Shown: piece by piece, positions 10,838 to 21,498 of the stretch
How positions within the stretch are numbered: the first letter of the stretch is position 1
Layout of the letters: each line of letters opens with the position of its first letter
From: Siderastrea radians
Lineage: Eukaryota; Cnidaria; Anthozoa; Scleractinia; Rhizangiidae
Length of the DNA: 64,000 bases
Assembly: GCA_964017195.1 (NCBI GenBank)
Contig: OZ024889.1
Coordinates: 62,817,858-62,881,857 of the forward strand
Direction of reading: 5' to 3'
Position numbers and translations under genes: made by a program
The notes under the pieces: model-generated
What the model saw: the letters and a program-made list of their open reading frames with translations, nothing else
Database searches by the model: none
What the model was told of the DNA's origin: nothing

Positions 10838-13800
10838 CTAGAGACAATAAACAAATTTATAAATAGATGTAATTACTCTCTCTTGTGGAGCCTTAGCATC
10901 TTTTAACTATACAACACCCTGTCACTTTGATGGTACACCTCTGAGAAGGCTAGTTATGTGGATATGCTGTTGTACAAGCATAAAAACAGGATATTTTTGA
11001 AAAAAAAAAGAAAAAGAGTCATCAGTAATAAAATTGATATTGAACATGTACTGTATGTACAATTACTGCAATCGCAGCAAAGCCCATTGTTGAGTATTAA
11101 TGTCACATTCAGAAACTCTATTTGAATGAGCACTTCGTCAAAAACACTAGACAAAAATGGCAATAACTAATTGTTTTGTAAACAAGATAGGTAACGGTTA
11201 CTGCAGTTCTTGTGTTTTTGAAGGAAAAATGAATGTGTCTCAAAGAAACAAATAAAAAAGGAGTCTCCACTGTGCCTAGTGCTACAGCTGTAATTTTGGG
11301 TGAACCTGTATTTAGTGGCCAACCATTGTTAGGCAGCCCCTTGGTCGTTCCGCAAAGTTGGATGGTATAACCTTCATACCTGGACTCCAGCTGCATCTGG
11401 ATGAATCTGCATAGCTTTCACAATGGCTTCAACTCCCCCAGCTCCCACGATAGCTGTGCAGTTTGAGGGACTCCTTAAAGCAATGGAACCAAGAGCCCCA
11501 CAGCCTTGCTCTGCTACCATTGGCTGTTTGGCATGGGTAGTCATGGCAACAACAATAAGCCCCAGGCCACCAGCATCAACAATGGAAGTCTTGACATCAT
11601 CATTTCCTGCTATCGCTCTGAGAAGTGTACAGACCTGCTTTGCAATGTTCTGTAGTTTTAAGGAACAAAAGCTAATTACTTACTAGCCAATATTTCGCAA
11701 ATATTGAGCAAAGAAATTTCAAGATTTGTACAGTTTATCATACACATGATACTATATTGCAGTAATTTTCCTTAATAATTCCTCGAATTGAGAGTTGAAT
11801 GGTTAAAACCTTTCTGAATTTCGAATTGAATATATCGCCCATAAATATGTAAATGATACGGCCAGTTGCAAAACCTGCTTTTACCTTAGTTGTTCTGCCC
11901 TACATAAAGTGTAAAGATCTGACCTTGACCTATGTCAGATGTATATCTGATGTTGTAGTTGGATGCACCATCTGATCATTACCTAGTTTAAGACCAACTT
12001 TCACACACAAATTTAGTGACTAGAAGCCATGAGCACTAATATTGCATTTATGATTTATGACAACTGTTTTTGAAATTATTGCAGGTACAAGGAATGCCAA
12101 ATTGCCAGAAGGAACCTTGCCCTTTGTGAGCAAAACAAAACTGTTCTTCCTGTGTGATTGCCTTTATGACTAAAACTTTAACTCTTCAGTTATTTAAATA
12201 TCGTTGAATTATTTAACAATACTAATTACAATATTTGTTATTAGAAAAAAGAAATGATTTGGAGCAATAAAATTGTGGCAGTTGCATACCTGCCAACCTT
12301 ATAAAATCAGAAATAGGGACCACCCCCCCCCCTCCCTCACCCCAGTCCTGGGGTAGTGCCCTGCCCCCAGCACTGAGCAGGGTGGTCCAGGGTTTTTGCA
12401 TTAATTTTTAAAAATATTGCCTGTATTGTACTGTTTTAGCATTAGAATTCTCAGGTATTGTTTAGTGGTCTCAAGCACTTCATGTACCGTAAATGATCTA
12501 TTAAATGCCCACTCTTAAATAAATGCCTTGTATCTCATAAACGCGCCCCTGAGGTGTAAAGTTTGCATTAGACGCTCCCCTCTAATAAATGCCCCGTGTC
12601 TTATAGACGTCCTCCCCAAGAATCGCCTCAAAAACCAAGGAAACAGTCCATAGAGTAAAATCACGCAATTTATTTCGTTTCTTGCTTGCTTGGTTAACAA
12701 TGGCTTGCGAATTGCATCTTGTTCAATCTCAAGTTCAAAGTACGGATAGCACTCTTTTATCTTCTTAATTTCTGTACTCAATATGTCAGCAACTGTGTAC
12801 TCTGTTTTCTATCTTACTCTGCGAGCAAACTACGTGTCTTATTTGTTTTGTTGAAGTTGTTACAGTTAAAGTGAAATAAACGCCTCTCTCTAATAAACCC
12901 CTCATAACAATTTAACGTCCCCCCTAGGACCCCTAAAATTTAATAGACGCCCTGAGCATTTATTACATCATTTACAGTACTGCACAAAACAATAGTATGT
13001 AGAAGACTCAAGACCAATCTTTAACAACCCAGTTCCAAATTTTTACTTTATGAAAATGTCTTTTTTCCTCTTGAAAATCGGAATGTCACAATTTTTTTAG
13101 GTTTTGAAACTCAAAAACTGGGACAACTCTGATTAAATCGGGAAGATTGGCAGGTATGCAGTTGGAGATAAGGTCACTTGGCTACTTCAAATGAAATGTA
13201 AGTTGGACATCCTGGTTAAGTGCATCCAAACTTGTCCAACTGACAAAAAAACTTAGGCCCGATTTAACATCCCAGGTTAATTGCCTAATATTAAGGGGGG
13301 AATATACCTGAATTTTGAGGAAATAGGATAAGATTTAAGAAAGAAATAAAAGGGGGATTAATTTTTTGTACACACTCCCAGACAGGCCAACCCCACGCAA
13401 GAGCACTTGGGGTTTTTTGTGGCCTGTTTTGGTATCCATCTATTAATTATTAACTTTAAAATTTAATTTTAACTTACCTTTAATTCTTAACAATTTTCAA
13501 TTTTCTTAAAATTCATCAATTTTCCTCCCCCTTCTCCTTCTTTACGTTTAATTTAAAAATCAAAAAAAATTCTCTCACATTAATGGGAACTTGCACTATG
13601 ATCCTATGACAGCATTTTTGGATTGAGTAAAATCTCTTGGAGATAATTAAGAAAAAAGACTAAAATGTTTGGGGAAAAAGGTATCCACGTGTAATCCCCC
13701 CCCCTTGAGAATTTTTATTTTCTTTGTCATAATACAGAACCTGGACTTCTCCCCTTGATCAACAACAAAATGTGAACAAACCTGATTGGACGTGTGGTCC

Positions 13801-16800
13801 TGTAGTAATTTAAGTACCATCTTCAGTCCACCCAGATCAACTATATCCTTGCAATATTCATTTCTTACAGCTAAACGGCTTAAGGTGAAGCACAACTCAC
13901 TGGCCAGCTCAACATCTCCACATGTGTCCATTATATCTAGGATAATGGCAAACACATTCTCTGCTACAATTAACTTGGCATGCTCATGTGCTTTTCCAAA
14001 GGCTACACTCATATCGTCATCAAATGTTAAAACACGCAAAGCTGCACATGTCGCTAAAATGATCTCTGTTGACTGTTTGTATTCCTTTAAAGTGGTCACC
14101 AGACAAGGTATAATACCATGTTCAACAAATGTCTGACGATTTGATTCACTCTTAACGCAGGCAACTCTCAACGTTCTGATAATTTTCTCAATTAAAATAT
14201 CTTCTTTAAGTTCTTTCAAACAGTTTGCCAGAAATTCAATCGTATTCGCATCTGCCAGATCTCCCTGGCCAACAAAAAATGACGACAGAGCATCAAGACT
14301 AGCAGACAAAATAGTTTTGTCTTTCAATAAGTAGCCATGGTTGCAGCTAGAGTAGAGCAAGTTCAGGGCATCTTTGCTTGCTGCAAATTTTCTATTATTT
14401 TCATTTTTGTCGCATTCAACAGACAGATCTTTCAATCCTTCCACAAGAGGCTGTGATTCATCTTCTTTCAAAGATGTCCTTATCTTGTCCAAGGCATCTG
14501 TATTTAATTAAAAAGCAACAAGAAGTATTCTTAATAAGGCTCGATAGATCATATTAAAATGCAATAAAAGTCAAACCTGAATTAAACAGGTAATATTGGG
14601 AACTGGTCTGCTTAATTTTTACAGGGTGTCTGCTTAGCCTTTTAAGCTCTAACAGTTATGAAAATGAAATTTCTCTTTACATCATCACAACTTGTTCAAA
14701 CATTCAAGTGATGAGAATAAAGAAAGTGATCACCAAGGATAAGATGACTTGATATTTAGACAGATTTTCCGTACTAGTTCCATTAGAAATGTATAGAGAA
14801 CAGTAACGAGAATGTACATTTTCATATCAGGGCTTAACCATACAGTTGAACCTCCCTTAGTGACCACTTCTCGCAGGCAACCACCTTTCCAAAACACCAA
14901 AATTGGTCTCAGTCAAACCATTACAAAATTTTATTACCACTACAGAGAATGGCTATTATGGGCAGGTTTCAGTAAGAGGATAGTAGTATTAAATTTATTT
15001 TCAAAAAAGTGAATGGATTTGCAGGGTTCAAAATAAAATCAGAGCTTTTAGCCTGAAATTGTTGGCTTTTTTCTCTAGGCTGATTTTTAGCTGGCTGTCA
15101 AGATGAATGGACAAGCACCATCTAAAGAAAAACCATTTTCAACAGTCTTTTTGTCTCATGTTGCATGACACGATGAACTACGTTGTACATTGGAATAAAA
15201 TGTTTCCAATCTTAACGAGTTCGTTTACGAAAGTCGTTCGTTTAAATAAAGTGAGTAATTTCTTGTAAAGGTTCACAATTTCTTCAAAAGTTGGCTGCAA
15301 AAACACCCTGCCGAGATGTACTGTGAGCGAAAGGTAATTTGATAGCATCCTAGTTTTTCAAAAACTAGGATCGTGGAACTTGCTTTCTCCGGAACAAAAA
15401 CACTTTTCACTTGAATAAAAAAATCAAATCCTGATCGGAATTTAATGATTCTCTCCTGTCCGAAGTTTCAACATTTTAGTTTGTTTGTCAATTTGTAAAT
15501 TGGATCAGTCCTTTGCGAAAAAAAAAAATGCCACCACAGTGAAACACTTGATATTTACTTCAGTTTCCGACTACTGGACAAGAAAGCGAAAGCACACACA
15601 AAAAAAGTGACAAGGTGCTAACAGGAAGAGGTTCAAACACTCAGTGGAAACAAAGAAAATCGGGAATGGAAATTTGATCGGTTCCTCAAAGATAACTGAA
15701 TTGCTGCGGCACTGCAATCCTATGCCTGGCCCATTTCCTCAATTAGGTTGAGTTACTGAACACGTATGATGCCATGTCAGAAAAAAAGAATGCCAGCAAA
15801 TAGAGATAGTTGCTAGAATGAAGAGCTGATTTACGAGAATCGAGACAACGATTGATAACGTTTTACAATTTAGAAAGCTTTTAAAATGTCATCCAATTCA
15901 CTTTAGGTATGTGTGTAAGTGTAAGTGTACTTTTTCCAGCGACGTTGATTTTGCTGATCAGGGCATCTCATTTCTATGGTGAAAAATCACCAGCAAGTGT
16001 GGTCAAAGTACCGGCTGTCACTGGCAGCCGGCTGCTATTTTGAACCCTGATTTGGGGCCAGGATGCTGTTGAGAAATGACCATTGCAGAGAGGCTGTTGT
16101 CAGTGGAGTTTCAACTGTAGTTATGAAAGACTTGAGCAGGGACATGGTATTAGCAGGGTCCGAAATTAACTTTTTCATGCGAGCGCCAAGTGGCGACTGA
16201 AATTTTTTTTTCAGTCGCCAGATGGAAAATTCTGGTCGCCAAAAAGTGTCCGTAAAATTGTTGCTTCACAGCGAAACACGAAGCTTTTAAAGAAATTTCT
16301 TCGCTCAAAACATAATCTTACTCGTAAACGATTGCAAGAGTCAGACTGCCATGAAAAAAGGCGATCGTGTAGCTTACATTGTAGTTGAAAAGGAGTTTTT
16401 GTTAAATAGATAGCTCTCTTAGTTTGAAGACTGAACATGACGCCACTTCTTCTGACTGTGAAGCGTTATCGAAAATTTGTAGAGCATTTCGTTGAATATT
16501 CAATGGCGAAAGGAAAGCCTGTGTTTATGCGATGCGCCCACGGTATGGTTGTCAGATGAAACTGCTGAAAACATGGCGGCCGCTAAATGTCGATTACATT
16601 GCGTGGATTACAACTGTTGTGGGGGTCATTTAACAGGAATCTTACCTTCGTTTTTGATCTAAATTATTTTCTATGGAGATTAAAAACTTCGAAAAGACAA
16701 GGGGTAAGTTTCTGCTGGAAATCAAACGCGAATTTTTCCATTTAAAACGAAATTAATTCCTTGAGCAGCGGTTTAAAACATTAACAAGGCGCTGAAAGTT

Positions 16801-19800
16801 AGTCGCCTCCTGGCGACTAGCCTTGAAATTCTGGTCGCCAACACTCAATTTTCAGTCGCATTGGCGACCAGCTGGTCGCAATTTCGGACCCTGATTAGTA
16901 CAATGTTCAAATTCACTGGAAAAAACTGAAAGGCATGCATAGAATGATCTCAGCCCTCACACAACACGGTTTTAGAAGAGAACAAGAAATTCTGAAGAAT
17001 TTACAGGCGGCGGATAGTCTCTCACTCCCCCCTCCCTCCCCTTTTCCTAAGGAAAAAAGGTTTCTTTAAAAAAAAACTTTAGTAGTTTGTGGTTTCCGGT
17101 GACCTGTTATGGACAATTTGCACTTCCAGTAAGTAAGGAATTAAATGCACGTAAACATATTACTGGTGACAGATGACTATTCACGAGGAGACTGTCCGGT
17201 ATTTGACAGATTGGTTAACTGATAAAATCAAAGGCAACTTGAGAACTTTGTTTTGTTTGTTCTCGGTTGTAATCAGTATAACCTCTGTATGACTTCTAGC
17301 GAGACACTTTTCAGAGAGAGGGAAAACCCTGTGGCTTTAGCTGGAGAGATTAATCGTTCTTAAGCCATGATATTGCGAAGTACGTCCCCTAGGCATTCAC
17401 GACAAATGTTTCAGCCTTCAGGCAAGGGCTCCATTTGGATCCTAGTGACACGAGTGCAGGCTACTTGCAATCTATTTTTATAATAGCGATGCAATTGTTG
17501 TTCAAAGATCCATTTTCATTTTGAATATTTAATTAGCCTCATCACTGAAGGCAGTGAAATTCAGATATTCACGAGAATCCAGTTACTTCTTTTCCGAAAT
17601 CAAGAAAATGGACACTATAATAAAAAGAGAAAATTGTCTTGTAGATTCAAAGCTAGCAAAACAAGCTGTGATGTGCGAGAACCAACAACAAACTCAACCC
17701 ACATATGGCACCGGGACCGGGAGTCGAACCCAGGCCACATTGGTGGGAGGTGAGCACTCTCACCACTGCGCCATCCCTGCTCCCAGTAATATCTACCCAT
17801 CCCTCCCTAGATAAATGGCCCTGCCTAACCACACTATCCCAGTTAAAATTAATGACCTTACACACCCACCCCACCCCACTCCAGATAAATTATGCTACCT
17901 AAGCACCCTACCCTAGATAAATGACCTTGCCCAGTCACCCTATCCCACATAAATGACCCCACACACCCACCCCACCCCACTTGAGACAAATAATTCCACC
18001 TATCCACCTACTCTAGATAAATGACCCTGTCCATCCACCCTAACTCAGATGACCCTATCCACCTGCCCTATCCCACTGGAGTAAAAAAAACTATCTACCC
18101 ACCCTATCCAAGATTAATTACCCTGCCCACCCACTCTAGCCTAAATAGATGACCCTACCCACTAATCCTACCCTAGATAAATGACTGCTCATACTGACAC
18201 CTAAACAAACAGACGATCCTTCCTAGCCTGCGAGCAAGCTCTCTTGGGGGTGGGGGCGCCCCCAAGAGAGCTTGCTCGGAGTCTAGATCCTTCCCAAACT
18301 AATGTTACACACCCACAGGTAGCCAAAGCTTTAGTTTTGACTCAAAATCGATAAAATTCTTCAAAATTATTAGTGCTTCTTTGTTAATATCTTACTTGCT
18401 ATCTGGGGCAAAGGTTCGCTCTCCGAGTGAGAGTAAGTGCCTTTCTAATTTATCCTCCCAATGAGTATTATAATAATTATGAAAGGTGATACACAGTTCA
18501 CCTGCACCAAGCATACCCCTGTTTAAAAATGAGCTACATTTCTTGATATTCACCATTTCCGCTCACAATCTCCTCAAACCAGAATAAATCCATAGTGAAG
18601 AAACAACTATACCCAGGAAAAGTTCCATTTTCCCTGAAGTTTTTCCCCATAAAAAGCCAATATTTTAAGCTTCTTGCACAAGAAATCAAATGTCGACATT
18701 CGAGCACCGACCTCTGCGCACAAATATAATTATGCAAATATGCTAAATAAATTATACAAGACAAACTCTACCGTGTCAGGGAGGCATGCACAGTGAGCAA
18801 GCACAAATAGCCACGCTTCAAACATGAAATGTTGCACCCCAACAGAGTTATTGTAGCTTTTGCTATGTTTGTGTTATTGTGCAAATTGTCCAATGAGACG
18901 AGAACAACAGGATGAAATTAGCATATTTGAATATATTTGTGCACAGAGGTCGGTGGTTGAATGCCAACATTTGATTTCTTATGGAACTTTTCCAGAGTAT
19001 AATTGTTTCTTCACTGTAGATTTGTTCTAGTTTGAGGAAATTGTTAGTGGGACTGGTGTATAATAAGAAATATAGCTCATTTAATGAACAGAGGTATGCT
19101 TGGTGCGGGTGAATAGCCCTTTTCACAGTTACCTTTTGTCATTTGCATGACAATGTATTTGAACATGGATGTGAGGCAATTTCGGGCAATTTTGCACTTT
19201 TTGCCCGAAATTGCCTCACATCCACGTTCAATTACATTGTCATGCAAATGACAAAAGGTAACTGTGAAAAGGGCTATTATGTATCACCTTTCATAATTAT
19301 AATACATGTACTCATTGGGAGGATAAATTAGAAAGACACTTATTCTCGCTCGGAGAGCGAACCTTTGCCCCAGATAGCAAGTAACATATAAACAAAGAAG
19401 CACTGTTAATTTCACAGAATTTTATTGATTTTCAGTCAAAACCAGGGCGTAACACATCGATAATTCCGATACTCGATAAACATCGATACTAATTAATCGA
19501 TTAATATCGGAAATCGATCAAAATCGTTGACCAGATTCTTTGTGGTTATCAATTTTAATCGATTTCATTAATCAAGGTTCGATTAGTATCGATTTCATTC
19601 GAAAAGTACCGATCTCGTTCGATTAGTATCGATTTCGATCGATAATAGCAGAGAAGAAAAAGCTACTGTTTTTTTGTGTTCAATCAATCCTGAAGTGTGA
19701 CGCTGAAAGAATTGCAGTCACTTCGCCTACAAGTTGTTTCGCTAACGGCCAGTCAGGTCAGCTCGGTAACGTTGATTTTCGAACGAAAATATAACACCAT

Positions 19801-20845
19801 CAATCTTACAAAACTAAGAATATGTACGTTAGCGAACTAACCTAATCGTTAGCGATACAACTCATGGGCGAAACAACTGGTTACCCGCTAAAAGATCCCA
19901 TTTTACACTGCATATAAATGAAGTTTGTTTGAACAGTCTCGCTTTCGCACCTGATATGTAATTTTCATTCAGATGTACATGTAACTGTTTTGGCTGCTCC
20001 TAGCTATGGTTCAGGCTACCTTGAGTGTAATACTGATACGTTTATTCTATCTAACGACTACATTTTCGTAACGTAATGAATGGATCCATTTTAAATGAAA
20101 AGCAACTATATATAACATTGGTCTATCCCAAGAATGACGGCTGACGAAATGGGTTTCCTGAGGTTTGCTAGAGTTTACGCTTGCGGTTGCCAATGTATTA
20201 TAAGGTATGAAGCGATGGTTAGCATTGTTAACAAACTGTTATAATAAGCTTGTAATAAGTCAGTGTTCTTTTTTCGTGACTGGTATACAGTATTCCCGAT
20301 ACCTGGATATCATTGACGTGACATCCAAATGGCTTCCTGAGTAGATTAGTGTTTGTATTCTCGCAGTATCCTCGGACGACAAAATCGATAGAAATCGATA
20401 CCCAACCCTCAAACTTCTGTGATTATCGATTTTGATCGATTAATTTGCTTAATCGATTGATTATTATCGAGTAAAATCGAGTAATATCGATTTGTCGATT
20501 AGGTTTCCGATGATCGATTTCGATCGATGTATTACGTCCTGTCAAAATTAAAGCTTTGGCTACCTGTGATACACCCAGACAATTTCGGACTCTGTTTGCT
20601 ACAAGGCAACACAGCCATGAATCCTTTTTAGAGACCTTACCTTTCACAGGGTTGCTGTGTTTTAGGTCACCAGTGTCCGGATCTTTGACATATGTCGTGA
20701 TCAAGTTCGACAAGTCAACGCCCTGAGTCTTAAACTGCTCTTTAGCGTCTTCAACCGCCTCGTCTAAATCCATTTCAAACTCTTCAATATTTTCCCTCAC
20801 AACTGCATCAAACGTCTCTTGTGTAATTTTCTTGGGTTGAGCCAT
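10622..20845 (-). CDS. ARMC6: ARMC6-like armadillo-repeat protein
   Basis: Four exons on the minus strand (20845-20641, 14497-13782, 11649-11380, 10837-10622) join in phase to 468 aa, about the length of vertebrate ARMC6. The N-terminus carries the family signature [20 protein letters not shown], and QGVDLSN follows. The rest is a chain of armadillo-type helices with typical phrases such as [26 protein letters not shown] and [18 protein letters not shown], ending in ELWTG near the C-terminus as in the family. It is expected to be a soluble binding scaffold; the biochemical role of ARMC6 is poorly defined. The first intron (6.1 kb) is packed with transposons. It shares its promoter region with the divergent PTTG1IP-like gene. 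Confidence 0.92.
11380..11649 (-). CDS. ARMC6: ARMC6 exon 3
   Basis: Exactly 90 codons, phase 0 at both ends, so skipping it would preserve frame. Acceptor ACTACAG|AAC and donor GTCCAG|GTATG. Holds one to two armadillo repeats. Confidence 0.9.
12284..13159. mobile_element. TIR element, GCATACCTGCCAACCTT ends
   Basis: GCATACCTGCCAACCTT at the left is mirrored by AAGATTGGCAGGTATGC at the right, about 876 bp apart, with AGTT on both flanks. No transposase frame. It is host to a second element. Located in ARMC6 intron 2. Confidence 0.65.
12484..12980. mobile_element. Nested TIR element
   Basis: GTACCGTAAATGAT at the left matches ATCATTTACAGTAC at the right. The interior has repeated TAATAAATGCCCC/TAATAGACGCC phrases near both ends. 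It sits wholly inside the GCATACC element and must be the younger insertion. Confidence 0.6.
13782..14497 (-). CDS. ARMC6: ARMC6 exon 2 (main armadillo exon)
   Basis: Acceptor AAATACAG|AT and donor AATCAG|GTTTG on the minus strand. 238 codons carry the central armadillo repeats. Confidence 0.9.
14645..14836. mobile_element. MITE of the TTAACCCTTT family, copy 1
   Basis: Shares phrases such as CTTGTTCAAACATTCAAGTGA, GAGAATAAAGAAAGTGATCAC (each split here) and TTTTCATATCAGGGCTTAA with copies at 32047, 44584 and 54190. Lies in ARMC6 intron 1. The left end is degraded. Confidence 0.6.
14841..16123. mobile_element. Mariner-like MITE split by a later insertion
   Basis: TACAGTTGAACCTCC at 14841 is mirrored by GGAGTTTCAACTGTA at 16109-16123, in the form usual for Tc1/mariner-type ends with TA duplication. 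Removing the nested element at 15022-16049 leaves roughly 250 bp, a normal MITE size. Confidence 0.6.
15022..16049. mobile_element. Non-autonomous hAT-like element, 5 bp TSD (ATTTG)
   Basis: Begins CAGGGTTCAAAATA and ends TATTTTGAACCCTG. It is flanked on both sides by ATTTG. CAGGG ends are typical of hAT elements. There is no transposase frame in 1,028 bp. It is nested in the mariner-like MITE. Confidence 0.7.
16154..16893. mobile_element. Non-autonomous hAT-like element, 5 bp TSD (ATTAG)
   Basis: Begins CAGGGTCCGAAATT and ends AATTTCGGACCCTG, with ATTAG on both sides. Subterminal regions repeat TGGCGACTGAAA and GGCGACCAG-type motifs. 740 bp, no transposase frame. Confidence 0.75.
17670..17790 (-). 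mobile_element. tRNA-derived SINE head
   Basis: On the minus strand GGATGGCGCAGTGGTGAGAG (A box) is followed by GGGTTCGACTCCC (B box), then the tail phrase CATATGTGGGTTGAG. I recall this head as a common cnidarian SINE. It is not a tRNA: there is no closed acceptor stem. Confidence 0.7.
17795..18195. repeat. C-rich degenerate minisatellite
   Basis: About ten imperfect units built on CCCTAGATAAATGACCCTGC followed by CCACCC, 35-45 bp apart and with strong strand asymmetry (few G on the plus strand). It lies directly between a SINE and a MULE-like element in ARMC6 intron 1. Confidence 0.7.
18224..18285. mobile_element. 62 bp TIR element with 9 bp TSD
   Basis: TAGCCTGCGAGCAAGCTCTC on the left faces GAGAGCTTGCTCGGAGTCTA on the right around a GGGGGCGCCCCC centre. 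GATCCTTCC occurs directly on both sides (18215-18223 and 18286-18294), a perfect 9 bp duplication. Same terminal family as 56997-57861. Confidence 0.8.
19116..19274. mobile_element. Near-perfect hairpin MITE with TA duplication
   Basis: GCCCTTTTCACAGTTACC and its complement bound a 159 bp fold with about 73 bp arms and a short loop; TA is on both flanks. The matching place in the left arm of the host inverted repeat (near 18495) lacks it, which gives an empty-site control inside this window. Confidence 0.85.
19443..20541. mobile_element. Non-autonomous hAT-like element with ATCGAT-rich ends
   Basis: Left end CAGGGCGTAACACATCGAT and right end, inverted, AGGACGTAATACATCGAT. GTCAAAAC and GTCAAAAT flank it (7 of 8 bases alike). 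Both subterminal 150-200 bp zones are crowded with ATCGAT or TCGATTA motifs, as expected for transposase-binding arrays. No transposase frame. Confidence 0.7.
20641..20845 (-). CDS. ARMC6: ARMC6 exon 1 (start codon)
   Basis: 68 codons plus one base, ending AAAG|GTAAGG on the minus strand. Transposon sequence ends only about 70 bp past the donor. An upstream in-frame ATG exists, but the family start is the ATG at 20845. Confidence 0.9.
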
Positions 20846-21137
20846 GTTATGGTGCGTTACAATTCCGAAGAGAGGGTATATTTCCCTAGAAAAACCGAAA
20901 AACACAAACGCCTAACAACGGATTTCTCTGACAAAACTTTGCCGCCATTTTTCTTTTGGCTCTCAGCCGCTGACCAAGAAGATAGTTTTGACGCTTTGTT
21001 CCAGTCTTCGCGCATAAATAATTCATTTCAACATTCATTTACGCAATCATTCAAGGTTTTTGCGACATAAAATTTCCTTGATTTGGCAATTTTTTATTTT
21101 GCTTTTATATCCACCAGTTGTTCACTTTAAAGTAAGC
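20846..21137. promoter_or_regulatory. Divergent promoter region of ARMC6 and PTTG1IP
   Basis: Only 292 bp separate the two start codons on opposite strands. GCCGCCATTTTT at 20941 is, on the minus strand, the YY1-type motif AAAATGGCGGC common in housekeeping promoters. No TATA box is evident at a sensible distance. A shared bidirectional promoter is inferred from spacing alone. Confidence 0.6.
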
Positions 21138-21498
21138 ATGAAGAAGTTAGGAGTTTCTGTTTTGCTCGTGATATGCCTATGTTGTAGCGCGTTCAGCGTG
21201 TCGAACTACACTTCAACAACACCAGCGCCGTTTACTAATTCATCGACAACTTCGAGAACTTCATCGCCGGTTACTACAGCTCCAGTAACAGGGAACACTA
21301 GTGGAACATCAACAACTGTTGCTCCGACTTCTAAACCTGCAGACACCTGTGAGCAAAGGAACGCATCTTGCGGTGAATGTGTGAAAGATATAAAATGTTA
21401 CTGGTGTGGAGCAGATGATACGTGTAAACGGTACAGCAAAGTTCTCCCAGGCGATTGTAAGGATAACAAGTGGTACTGGAAGCAGTGTTTTGCTGCAG
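21138..21498 (+). CDS. PTTG1IP: PTTG1IP exon 1
   Basis: Signal peptide, mucin-like region and PSI domain. The donor is GCTGCAG|GTAGC. The frame is open upstream of the ATG, but MKKLGVSVLL gives the signal peptide. Confidence 0.88.

Larger units (their letters stand above)
18314..20568. mobile_element. Large inverted-repeat (foldback) element with two later insertions
   Basis: Arms begin with CACAGGTAGCCAAAGCTTTA on the left and, inverted, end at 20568. The left arm runs to about 18750 and matches 18915-19434 in reverse (for example TTGCTATCTGGGGCAAAGG, TAATTTATCCTCCCAATGAG and ATCAAATGT). The right arm is interrupted by a 159 bp MITE and by a 1.1 kb hAT-like element. The remaining loop is about 170 bp. 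No transposase is visible. It ends about 70 bp from the ARMC6 exon 1 donor. Confidence 0.75.
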
